Assembly: GCA_012861695.1 (NCBI GenBank)
Contig: JAAOOA010000127.1
Location: forward strand, 28,378,002-28,442,001
Origin: Trematomus loennbergii
Lineage: Eukaryota > Chordata > Actinopteri > Perciformes > Nototheniidae
Direction: 5' to 3'
Length of the DNA stretch: 64,000 bases
The notes beneath the pieces are model-generated. The model did no database searches and was not told the DNA's origin. It was given only the letters and a program-made list of their open reading frames with translations. Below, piece by piece: positions 1 to 57,597 of the stretch. The position numbers and the translations under genes are program-made. The first letter of the stretch is position 1; the number at the start of each line of letters is the position of its first letter.

Positions 1-1935
1 GAATACAAATAAAAGTATTAATGCAAACATAAGAAGTTAAAGTGAGAATGTGCACATTGTACTTCACTATTTGTATTACAATATACTATAATAATTGGCT
101 TAGTTGAATACTCGATTCTGATTGGTCAATTCAGAACACGTGACACGTTGTTAATCCAGTACAGACAGACCGCTGTCAAGGATTTATTAGCCGCTTTCAC
201 ACCAAGTACTTTGCCGTACTCAGTGCCGGCACTTAGTGCCCCAGCACTTATTACCCAGCACTTATTACCCCAGGGCACTTAGTACAGATCGCGTTCACAC
301 CGGAATAAGTTCCCTGAGGGAAGATTACGCAAATGAGCCGCTGGCTTCTTTATTTGTGTAGCACCACGGTTAAAATTGCTTCACATAAGGGAGTCAATGC
401 ATCACAGTGACATTTAAAAAACACAATGAACATAAGCTTAAAAAAGTTATTAGACGTTACATTATATATATATGTTAGTCTGCCTCTGAAGCTGCTGCAC
501 AGCTCCATGACATTTATCTAAGCCGTGGGATCTAATTGAATCCGGTCCTCCGATTTTTGAGTTGATTGATTTGAGTTCACCCTGTAATGAGAGGGAACAC
601 TTCTATTCTCATTGGATTTACAAACAAAAGCCAAAGCAAGGGAAATGTCTGTGAAAGAGGCATTGAAAAGCTTGTGTTTCATTTTTCTGATGGTGGTAGA
701 TGTTCTGTTTGTTTACTATCAGTGTAGGAATAGGCTTGTATGACGGGAGAACCAGACTCACATGTGTGTTGCCAGGGTTATTAAGCGCCATCAATACAGA
801 TATTTGCTTTAAAAAAACACATTTTCTGCTGATTTGTTTCTTTGTTGCAAGTCATACTAGGGTTGCACCGCTTGGATTTTTTTGAGAGGCTCATCTCCAA
901 AAATATGATTATTTATTATTACTCCAACATTTGTCATTCAGAATTATATTTTCACATAATTTCCCTTCACCAAATATTTGTTTGAGTCCATATTGTGATC
1001 AATTATTATCATTTTTGTTGAATTTTTTTTTTTATAATGATCTTTATAAGTTTTTGTAATATAATTGTATTTGTTTTATTACTAAGTTTATTATTCTTTC
1101 ATAAATATATATTTTTTCAATTTTTTTAATTATGATTATTGTGTCATTGTGTCCCGCCTATTTCTACACTCACCTTTAATCCTAAAAATATAGGGGGGGG
1201 ACTTTAAAAGTTTTTTTACTTTTTAAATTGCAACTCTTTCTCCATCATGACTTCAAACAGCAATCAGAAATAAAACGGCTTGAGACGAGAGAGAGTTTCC
1301 CTTCCTTTGACCCTGAAATGTGTGTAAAAGTAGAGCCAGCCTCCCCTCCTCAGCACAGCTGGACTCCCCACAGCTGTACCGTAAACAACAGGAATAAATG
1401 TATTTGTAGGAACCCATGATGCAACAGCAAACCAACTCATATGCTGCGTGCCCTCAGAGGGTCTCCGGGTTGCCGGGTAGAGTGAATTCACCCGGATTGT
1501 CCGTGCTATCTTTATCCCTTCCATCCGTTCGCAGTCTCGCTCCTCGTTCTCCCGTGAGTAAGCTGTTGAATTATCCATGAGGCGAGCTGCAGGCAGTTAT
1601 ACGTAACACAAGCTCAATGGGCTTATGTGCATAATGAAGACACCCCCACTCCTCCGCTCCCCCATGAATCAGTCATGAAGTCGGAGGAAGCACTGTTTTT
1701 TGGGGGTAAACAGACTGCCAAAATGTTTGAGGCTGTATTTCGATGTAAGGTCACGACCGCCGCTGCTGAAATTGCTTTTAGTATAGTCCCAGGCTTCCTC
1801 CTCATTTCTGCCCTGTTATGTAATGTTTGGGCTATTTCCTTTCTGTTAGTATACGCACATGTTTAAATATATTCAAATCTCAAACCTTGTGAATATCTCT
1901 CTACGATATTGTCACAAAACATAGAGAACTGTCGG
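1..1935. other. Noncoding DNA, probable cttnbp2 intron
   Basis: No exon of either neighbouring gene was recognised here. The cttnbp2 N-terminal exons (human residues about 1-136) were not found and presumably lie upstream of the window. Bases about 185-335 contain short direct repeats around GCACTTATTACC and the phrase GCGTTCACACCGGAATAAGT, which resembles the end of a fish non-autonomous DNA transposon; no second terminus was found. Bases 900-1140 are AT-rich. The short open frames are not supported by any conserved motif. Confidence 0.5.
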
Positions 1936-1941
1936 CCTATG

Positions 1942-2205
1942 TAAGACAGGAGTAATACAATGTGCCTATACCTGATAAGATGTGAGACAGGAGTAATACA
2001 ATGTGCCTATACTGATGAGATGTAAGACAGGAGTAATACAATGTGCCTATACCTGATGAGATGTGAGACAGGAGTAATACAATGTGCCTATACCTGATGA
2101 GATGTGAGACAGGAGTAATACAATGTGCCTATACCTGATGAGATGTGAGACAGGAGTAATACAATGTGCCTATACCTGATGAGATGTGAGACATGAGTAA
2201 TACGC
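1942..2205. repeat. 41-bp tandem repeat, about 6-7 copies
   Basis: A unit of about 41 bases beginning AGACAGGAGTAATACAATGT is repeated head to tail with very few differences. The third copy lacks a base or two. The last copy changes ACAGGAG to ACATGAG and runs into a GTGC-type microsatellite. Confidence 0.9.
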
Positions 2206-2237
2206 GTGCGTGCATGCGTGCGTGCGTGCGTGCGTTA
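2203..2237. repeat. (GTGC)n microsatellite
   Basis: A run of GCGT/GCAT tetranucleotides directly abuts the end of the 41-bp tandem repeat. It could form alternating purine-pyrimidine (Z-DNA prone) sequence. Confidence 0.85.
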
Positions 2238-2534
2238 GCTTCCCTAGAGTAAGTGGTACTATATGAATGAGGTGTGAATGGATGAATGACTCGTAGTATT
2301 TAAAGCGCTTTGAGGGGTCGGAAAATACTTGATAAAGAGCTAAGTACAGGCCATTTTCGATTGATGTCCTCCTTGATCAAGCTTCAATTAAAACTTCTGT
2401 TTTCTATAAAATCAGTCTCCAGTTTCAAACATCCTCTGTGTTTTAAACTTTATTGCTTTGAAAAATTCACCTCTACCTGAAAAACCTCCATTGGACTTCT
2501 TGTAATCTACTGATATCACTTGGAACACTCGCTT

Positions 2535-2740
2535 TCTATTGGCTAGCGCTCCAACACATTGTACGTGATAGGCTAAGGGGCGGGACATCTCTAAGCGGTT
2601 GATCAATCACAACAGAGCCGGTCTGCTAACCAATCAGAGCAGACTGGGCTCTGGTTCAGACAGAGGGTGAAAAGAGGTGCTGAAGCACAGGCAGTATGAG
2701 AAAAATAAAGAGCTTTTTGAACATTAAAGCATGGAGACAT
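2535..2740 (+). mobile_element. Left flank of dispersed element carrying the 57-bp minisatellite
   Basis: This segment, with phrases such as GGCTAGCGCTCCAACACATT and CAGACTGGGCTCTGGTT, recurs upstream of the 57-bp array at 33993-34110 and without an array at 54070-54235. Fragments of it recur at 37140-37165 (inverted) and 37509-37547. The recurrence shows that the minisatellite belongs to an interspersed family. I could not assign the family or find clean terminal repeats. Confidence 0.6.
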
Positions 2741-5085
2741 GTCAGAGTAGAGACACTATATACTGATATACACCTGAACATCAGCAGGAGAGGACTCTTT
2801 AAGGCCCCGGCTCCACGAGGACGAAAACTGGTTGAATCCGCATATTTCTCATGCGTATAGCCCTCTAAGCTCCACGACGCCGTAAGGGAAACGTAGAAAC
2901 AGACCCCGCAAACGACAACGGGTCCAAAGGTGGATAGATCTGGGAACAGAGCGCTCTGGGGGGTCCAACGGGGCCGTGGAGTCGCCTATACGGTCATTCG
3001 TTTTCATAGCCCCGCCTCTCCCCCGCAGGGTTGCTATCGTGCTCCAGTCGCTACTGACCATGCTACAGTTCTTTGTGCAACATTACAGGAGCTCCTCCTT
3101 GAATTCAGATTATTTATCTTTATCTCGATATGGACATAAACGCGAGTGAAGTCTAATCTGACAGGACGGAGACACGCAGCTCCTGCCGCTGTGATGCAGC
3201 GGGAGCAAAACACACACTTCAAGTCAGATCATCACCCTTAGCTATTTTAATTACCTCTCAAACTACCTAAACTAGTTATACATATGTTCATTTTACTGTC
3301 GGGTCACTCATTACAGGATCAACTGCTGCATGAGACAGACACTGACGAGAGAGGAAAAAGAGACAGCCTCTGTGTATTTGATGATTATATATCATTATAT
3401 CGTCGTTATTCATTTGTTTTAAAGCTCAATAAATAACAATGAAGACCTTTGACGGCACTTTTATAATTTTGTCCGGAAGATTTAAACTTTAATATACGTT
3501 GACTGGCGAAAAACTCTGCGCGGATCCCTCGGCCCCCACCCATGGAATAAACAGAAGGGCAGCCATGACAACCATTCTTCTTCGCTGCTTTGTGGAGGAA
3601 GTTGCTGCTTTTGTGGAGGAAGTTACAGCACACCGTACAGGTTCGGCATATGTACTGCAGCTTTTCCAGCGTTTGGATGTAAACGGAGCCGTCTCGTGGA
3701 GCTTGACACAATCCGGTGTGTATTGCGTGGGGACGGAAGGTTTTTTGCGGTTGCATTTGCGTTACTCCGATGCGTTTTGCCGTATTTGTCCTCGTGGAGC
3801 CGGGGCCTAAAGTAGAGACACTACATACTGATATACACCTGAACATCAGCAGGAGAGGACTCTTTAAAGTAGAGACAATACATACTGATATACACCTGAA
3901 CATCAGCAGGAGAGGACTCTTTAAAGTAGAGACAATACATACTGATATACACCTGAACATCAGCAGGAGAGGACTCTTTAAAGTAGAGACACTACATACT
4001 GATATACACCTGAACATCAGCAGGAGAGGACTCTTTAAAGTAGAGACAATACATACTGATATACACCTGAACATCAGCAGGAGAGGACTCTTTAAAGTAG
4101 AGACATACATACTGATATACACCTGAACATCAGCAGGAGAGGACTCTTTAAAGTAGAGACACTACATACTGATATACACCTGAACATCAGCAGGAGAGGA
4201 CTCTTTAAAGTAGAGACATACATACTGATATACACCTGAACATCAGCAGGAGAGGACTCTTTAAAGTAGAGACAATACATACTGATATACACCTGAACAT
4301 CAGCAGGAGAGGACTCTTTAAAGTAGAGACACTACATACTGATATACACCTGAACATCAGCAGGAGAGGACTCTTTAAAGTAGAGACACTACATACTGAT
4401 ATACACCAGAACATCAGCAGGAGAGGAGTCTTTAAAGTAGAGACAATACATACTGATATACACCTGAACATCAGCAGGAGAGGACTTTAAAGTAGAGACA
4501 CTACATACTGATATACACCTGAACATCAGCAGGAGAGGACTCTTTAAAGTAGAGACACTACATACTGATATACACCAGAACATCAGCAGGAGAGGACTCT
4601 TTAAAGTAGAGACACTACATACTGATATACACCAGAACATCAGCAGGAGAGGACTCTTTAAAGTAGAGACACTACATACTGATATACACCTGAACATCAG
4701 CAGGAGAGGACTCTTTAAAGTAGAGACACTACATACTGATATACACCTGAACATCAGCAGGAGAGGACTCTTTAAAGTAGAGACACTACATACTGATATA
4801 CACCAGAACATCAGCAGGAGAGGACTCTTTAAAGTAGAGACACTACATACTGTTATACACCAGAACATCAGCAGGAGAGGACTCTTTAAAGTAGAGACAC
4901 TACATACTGATATACACCTGAACATCAGCAGGAGAGACTCTTTAAAGTAGAGACACTACATACTGATATACACCTGAACATCAGCAGGAGAGGACTCTTT
5001 AAAGTAGAGACACTACATACTGATATACACCTGAACATCAGCAGGAGAGGACTCTTTAAAGTAGAGACACTACACTACATACACA
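2741..5085. repeat. 57-bp minisatellite, array 1 (split by an insertion)
   Basis: The unit is 57 bases, beginning TACTGATATACACCTGAACA and containing CAGCAGGAGAGGACTCTTTA. One unit lies at 2741-2802 and about 22 lie at 3808-5085; between them sits a 1-kb transposon. Variants include CACCAGAACATC, a shortened copy near 4480, and loss of CTA in some GAGACACTACA junctions. Because 57 is a multiple of three, all frames on the minus strand stay open as a 19-residue repeat; this is an artefact of period and not a protein. Confidence 0.95.
2803..3807. mobile_element. Non-autonomous DNA transposon, PIF/Harbinger-like
   Basis: The ends are inverted repeats: GGCCCCGGCTCCACGAGGAC on the left and its complement at 3788-3807. 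The element sits inside one 57-bp repeat unit between two copies of TAA (2800-2802 and 3808-3810), and the uninterrupted sequence is known from neighbouring units. A 3-bp TAA/TTA target duplication is typical of PIF/Harbinger elements. The interior of about 1 kb has no transposase that I recognise. Confidence 0.8.
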
Positions 5086-5774
5086 TATAAAACCTTAAAA
5101 TGAGCATAATATGTCCTCTTTAATCCTGCCCGGTGCCAGAATCTCTAAATATGTCCTCCTGAGGCATTAGGCTGATTTACAACACACATAATCCTCACCC
5201 AATTAGCAGCTAGTCGTAGCACCTCCTCAGCTGGTATCAACTCCCTGATGGTTTGGTTTGTGGATGTGGAGGCGAGGAGGGGTTCTCGTTTTGGTTACAG
5301 GGGTGTCGACTCTTTTGTTGGAGGCTTGTTAGAGCGATGGGTCTGGCAGTCGGGTGCAGAGCCTCCGTTAAGCCTCGTTACCCTCTGTGAAGCCAGATCT
5401 GAGCTAACAATACCAGCGGCGCTCCAGATATAGAGAGCTTTGACAAGTCATCAAAATTCAACCATGTCTCTCTGATTATATAAATTAAACCCTGAGCCAA
5501 GCCATGGTTTAAATAGTGTGTGGAAATATCTAATTATGTTGTCTTTTTAATCAGGCTCTTCTTGAGAAAATCGTTACTGGCTAATTTTATCTTTGTGGCA
5601 CAAATGGCTTTGTGATGATGATTTGGGTTGTTGCATTACCGCAGAATGCAAGCGGTTGCATTTATCCAATACTCCATTACAGTTTATATATAAATTAGAT
5701 TGAACGATATTTTGTTCTTGGTCATTTGTTGCACACTTGGACACTTAAATGAAGCCTTACTGATGGTATTCAGC

Positions 5775-6345
5775 ACACAGACACAAGTCGTAATTTAGCT
5801 ACAAACATTCCATATTAGCTAGCATTGGACGCTCTGTTTCACACGACACACTTGCATTGAACTGCTAAACATATGCGTTATAGCTTTCATATCTGCTTTA
5901 CCACTAGTTTGTTACACTAACACGTTCATTATACATCTGTGTCACTACTTTTAGACCTCTTTTAGCACTTAAACTTACCTGAAAACCCAGAAACACATCA
6001 CTGAAACATGGCTGCTTACTGTCGGCTAGGGATGCATCTTTATAAACATCTGTTTACATTCTTATACTTGCATGGAACATAAATTATCAACAAGTCTGCT
6101 TGCAAATAACCCTCAAAACACATACACAAGTCATTATTTAGCCGCACGTGGTTACAAAACAGTTAATATTAGCTAGCATGTGACGTTCTTTTTCACATGA
6201 TACACTTGCATTCAACTGCGATATAGCTTTAGTATCTGCTTTACCACTAGTTTGTTACAACACGTTCTTTATACATCTCTGCCACTACTTTAGACCTCTT
6301 TTACCACTTAAACGTACCTGAAAACACAGAAACACATCACTCCTT
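5775..6345. repeat. Direct tandem duplication, about 230 bp per copy
   Basis: Bases about 5775-6005 and 6115-6345 are collinear and similar. Both carry ATTAGCTAGCAT, CACTTGCATT, ATCTGCTTTACCACTAGTTT and ACCTGAAAAC followed by CAGAAACACATCACT. The copies differ by scattered substitutions and small indels, so the duplication is not very recent. Confidence 0.8.
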
Positions 6346-7733
6346 GTACCCATACCTTGACCTACTAAATATTAAAGTGCTTGTACAGAATATTACAGTT
6401 TCCATGTGTGCTAACAGGCCCAATGTTACTGAGGGTCCCACAGATGGATGGTATTTTCAGGATGAAGCCTCACATTGGCAGTGTGTCACAGATGCAGTGA
6501 GACAGGTGGTGTGATGTGGAATGTGTGTGAGAGATGTTCAATGTTTGACATGCATGTGACGCTCATGGAGCACGTACAGTGTGTACAGTGTGTGTGCTGG
6601 ACTGATTGATGATTGATAGACGATCTGTGTTAAAAGGTATCCGGGATGATGTCAGTCTGTCACATGCGCATCACATTCACTCTGTCATTCTGTAACTGAA
6701 GACACCTGATGACTTACTCACACACTCTGTTATCTGCTCATGTTATAAAAAGGCTACTGCTGCAGGTTTCTTATCAATTCATTTGTTGAATTAAGTATAT
6801 AAGTGATCGTCAGTAAAAAAGAAGATTATCAAATATTCAAATTAGATGTTAGGATGAATCAATTTGTCAATTAGTTTTATTAATAATCAGCTAGTTGTTT
6901 TAAGTACTTTTTAAGATCAATTATATTCAGTTTCACCTTCTTTACTCCTGTTCTATGACCTAAACTTAATATCTTGATCGACATTTTAGTTTTACACAAA
7001 GCGACTAAGATATCACTTAGTACCATCATCATTTTGTTTTTAGTTTGCAGCCCTAAGTCATATTGAAATGAATAAAAACATTTGTAGAAGCTGGCGTATT
7101 TTTGTGTATCAATCGATTCATTTGCAAATATCTCTAAAGCACTCGATGAAAGCTGTATCGATCTTTTTAGTTCAACCAAGCTCAGATTTTTTGGTACCAG
7201 TTTTTTTTCATTTTTAAAACATTGCGTTGCTTACTGCTGCTGTGTCCTGTGTGTATACATATACCACTTAATAAAGAATCCCTTGCGTAGATCTACCAAG
7301 CTCTGTACCTGTGGTATAATTTTTTTAGTGGTTATTTTGAGCATTTGTGAAAACATTGCAATGATCTATGCCTCTGTTCCCTGAGTTTGTATTTATTTGT
7401 TTAACATTGAGTGACATTAAACGGAGAAAAGTCCTCATGTTGGGGAGGTGGCTATTATGGATGATCAATCGATATTAAGCAATAAATAACTTCAGCGCTC
7501 GATAAAGGCTGTATCTTTTATAAAATATCATGCACGTTCTTTGGTGCATTTTTAAAACATTGCATTGATCCATTTCTACATTAAGCACTTGATAAAGACT
7601 GTATTTTTATGTAGACCTACAAAGCTCTGTACCACACGGGTGCTGGAGGATATGATCTTTTGGTGGTCTTTTTGTGTATTTATGAAATCTTGTTTAAATA
7701 TGTTTCCTAACATGTGTGTATCTCTTCCTCCAG
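6346..7733. other. cttnbp2 intron immediately upstream of the first visible exon
   Basis: No coding or RNA gene was recognised. The sequence is AT-rich, with related phrases around 7150-7330 and 7490-7640 (TTTTTAAAACATTGC, CTCTGTACC), suggesting a further old internal duplication. It ends in a normal acceptor, CTTCCTCCAG, at 7724-7733. Confidence 0.5.
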
Positions 7734-54612
<46,879 letters not shown>

Positions 54613-55340
54613 ACAGCTCCCATCCTCTAACCCCCCCCAGCTGTGAAACCCCTCCCTCCATGATGTAAGACTACGACGACTCTTTGACTCTTAGTATTTG
54701 TACTTGTTATCCGTACTTGTTACACTGTACTGCAGTTGTGTACTTGGGGACCACAGTTTTATTCTATCACAGTATTTGAAGTATTTGTTTTGGTCTGGTA
54801 AAGGAATAAAAAAATAACGGTTACTTTTACTGTTACCTCATTCCAGGGTCTAAACAACCTGCTAATGATGGGACAGTAGAATAAGTTGTAAAGTATTTAA
54901 CTGGTGGAAACTGCAGTATTTCTGTGTACTTAAAAGAGAAATACTGCACCGAGGAGTAACTGAACGTGTTTTTGGATCAAAGAAAGCAGGTTTTAAGTTT
55001 CTTTTTATGGCTATTAAGTATTTTGAGAAGTGTTTTATCTTTGAATAGGTTGGTTTAAATACTGTTGAGATTAATCAGGGTTTTACCAAATATATTTGTA
55101 CATAAGAATTAGTAAATGCTCTATAGATTGGTGTACGTGGTATGACGCTTGTACAGTGACGATTAAAAAACCTTAAAGCTGAAAAAAAGTGAGAAGTTGT
55201 ACATAGTGTTTGTAAAACCAGTTTCTGAACCCTTCACTTGTTTCAGAGTGGAGCGGCCGTGGCAATAAGTAATAGATCTGTAAAAACACAGGATGTCCTT
55301 TCAACTGTAAGCCATAATAAATATTTTAAATGCCGTCATT
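54613..55340 (+). other. cttnbp2: Probable cttnbp2 3'UTR
   Basis: Noncoding sequence after the stop with two AATAAA hexamers (54805 and 55316). The end is inferred from the better second signal. Length and true end are not shown by the sequence. Confidence 0.55.
55316..55321 (+). terminator. Candidate cttnbp2 polyadenylation signal
   Basis: AATAAA within CATAATAAATAT is followed 45-70 bases later by a GT-rich stretch (CACTGTGTTTTCTTCGTGTG). A second hexamer at 54805-54810 is a possible upstream alternative. Confidence 0.5.
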
Positions 55341-55850
55341 TCCCCGAGTCATGTTTCAAATACCACTGTGTTTTCTTCGTGTGTTTTTACTTTTTACAGG
55401 ACATTGTTTATATATAAATATACATATGTACAGGAGAGGTTTTAGTCTGTAGCTGTTTGGAGTTTAGACAATTGTCTTTCAAGCACACACATTAAAATGG
55501 CACTGTTAAAAATCCACATCGGACTTTTTTTTTTTCTGTTCCATGTTTTTCGATTTTGGTTAAAACACATTCTTTACATCAGAAGACCAACACATGAAGC
55601 TCAGCGCAAGTTCAACCAGGAAGACCTTCTTTACTTATTCATGTACTATTTCCATGTCACTACTCTCTCTCCTCTCAATAAGTGATCGGGGCGTCACTCC
55701 CCAGCTCAACCAATCACTTCGCTCTATTCTCACAAGCCTATCATAGCGCTCTGCCAAACCTTTTAAATCTGCTCTCCCCTCTGACAGCTGTCATTTCAGG
55801 TGACTCTACGCAACCCTCCTCCACCCCTTTTCACCTCCTGTCCCTCTGAT

Positions 55851-56030
55851 CCAGGGTCAAGCTAAGCCCCCTCCCCTTCAGACCGAACCCAACTATCCAT
55901 TCACCACCACCAGGGTCAAGCTAAGCCCCTCCCCTTCAGACCGAACCCAACTATCCATTCACCACCACCAGGGTCAAGCTAAGCCCCTCCCCTTCAGACC
56001 GACCCCAACTATCCATTCACCACCACCAGT
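55851..56030. repeat. 58-bp tandem repeat, three copies
   Basis: The unit GGGTCAAGCTAAGCCCCTCC, CCTTCAGACCGAACCCAACT, ATCCATTCACCACCACCA is repeated three times with one C-run difference and one A/C change. Confidence 0.9.
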
Positions 56031-56659
56031 GTCTAGACCCATCGGATCGGTTCTCCCCTCCCGAATGATACTCCTGCACAACGGGGCCTAATCGCCAAAA
56101 CTCCATTACATTCATTTGTGTATTCCTGCAATAAATATGTATTCTTAAATATATATATATATATATCAAAACCGTCTCTCCTGATTGAACAATATTTATA
56201 GTAGGAAGGTAATGAGGAAATCAGTCAGGGTCTAAGAAGTTGTCCTTGTGTTAAATGAAGTAGTAAAAGTACAATGGGAGCAGGGTTTTATTTGAATGTG
56301 CACTGTTTTATTCTTTGAATGGGAGCAGCGCTACGTCACCGCCTGGAAACAGGAATCGCCGCCAAGAAAAGTTTCATCATGACTAAAAGCTGCTGGCGTT
56401 CGTTGTTCGTCAAACAACAAAAGGTTTGGATCTTATAGAACAAACAGTTGTTAAAGGAGAAGATCTGTGTCTTCAGGAGATGACAATCCCCGGTTAGTCA
56501 CTACTGACTGGGGAATAGTTGAAAAGAATGTGGATTTTTCTTTCAGTATACAAATCAGACACTAACAAAATAGTTATTTGCTACAAACACCTCTCAAACA
56601 GACCCAAAAGATTTAAAACCCAAATATTTTTTAAAGTTGAAATCGTATGCTAATTTCTA
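56031..56659. other. Intergenic, no feature recognised
   Basis: Short AT dinucleotide tract at 56150-56165. No gene was seen. Confidence 0.5.
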
Positions 56660-57597
56660 GGTGTATATCAGTATGTAGTGTCTCTACTTTAAAGAGTCCT
56701 CTCCTGCTGATGTTCAGGTGTATATCATTATGTAGTGTCTCTACTTTAAAGAGTCCTCTCCTGCAGATGTTCAGGTGTATATCAGTATGTAGTGTCTCTA
56801 CTTTAAAGAGTCCTCTCCTGCAGATGTTCAGGTGTATATCAGTATGTAGTGTCTCTACTTTAAAGAGTCCTCTCCTGCTGATGTTCAGGTGTATATCAGT
56901 ATGTAGTGTCTCTACTTTAAAGAGTCCTCTCCTGCTGATGTTCGGTGTATATCAGTATGTAGTGTCTCTACTTTAAACAGTCCTCTCCTGCTGATGTTCA
57001 GGTGTATATCATATGTAGTGTCTCTACTTTAAAGAGTCCTCTCCTGCTGATGTTCAGGTGTATATCAGTATGTAGTGTCTCTACTTTAAAGAGTCCTCTC
57101 CTGCTGATGTTCAGGTGTATATCAGTATGTAGTGTCTCTACTTTAAAGAGTCCTCTCCTGCTGATGTTCAGGTGTATATCAGTATGTAGTGTCTCTACTT
57201 TAAAGAGTCCTCTCCTGCTGATGTTCAGGTGTATATCAGTATGTAGTGTCTCTACTTTAAAGAGTCCTCTCCTGCTGATGTTCAGGTGTATATCAGTATG
57301 TAGTGTCTCTACTTTAAAGAGTCCTCTCCTTCTGATGTTCAGGTGTATAGCAGTATGTAGTGTCTCTACTTTAAAGAGTCCTCTCCTGCTGATGTTCAGG
57401 TGTATATCAGTATGTAGTGTCTCTACTTTAAAGAGTCCTCTCCTGCTGATGTTCAGGTGTATATCAGTATGTAGTGTCTCTACTTTAAAGAGTCCTCTCC
57501 TGCTGATGTTCAGGTGTATATCAGTATGTATGTCTCTACTTTAAAGAGTCCTCTCCTGCTGATGTTCAGGTGTATATCAGTATGTAGTGTTCTACTA
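56660..57597 (-). repeat. 57-bp minisatellite, array 3, about 16 copies, inverted
   Basis: Complement of arrays 1 and 2: GTGTATATCAGTATGTAGTG, TCTCTACTTTAAAGAGTCCT, CTCCTGCTGATGTTCAG. Early copies carry CTGCAGATG. Followed by TAGCCTTTGCAGACCATTGA, the same right flank seen after array 2. Confidence 0.95.

Noticed and set aside
3406..4925. Long minus-strand open frames with a 19-residue repeat (also 34030-36458 and plus strand 56647-57544)
   Set aside because: They are translations of the 57-bp minisatellite, whose period is divisible by three; no conservation or splice context.
55497..55685. Small membrane protein gene (62 codons)
   Set aside because: Hydrophobic start arises from a T-run; no conservation, and it lies in the region after the cttnbp2 3'UTR.
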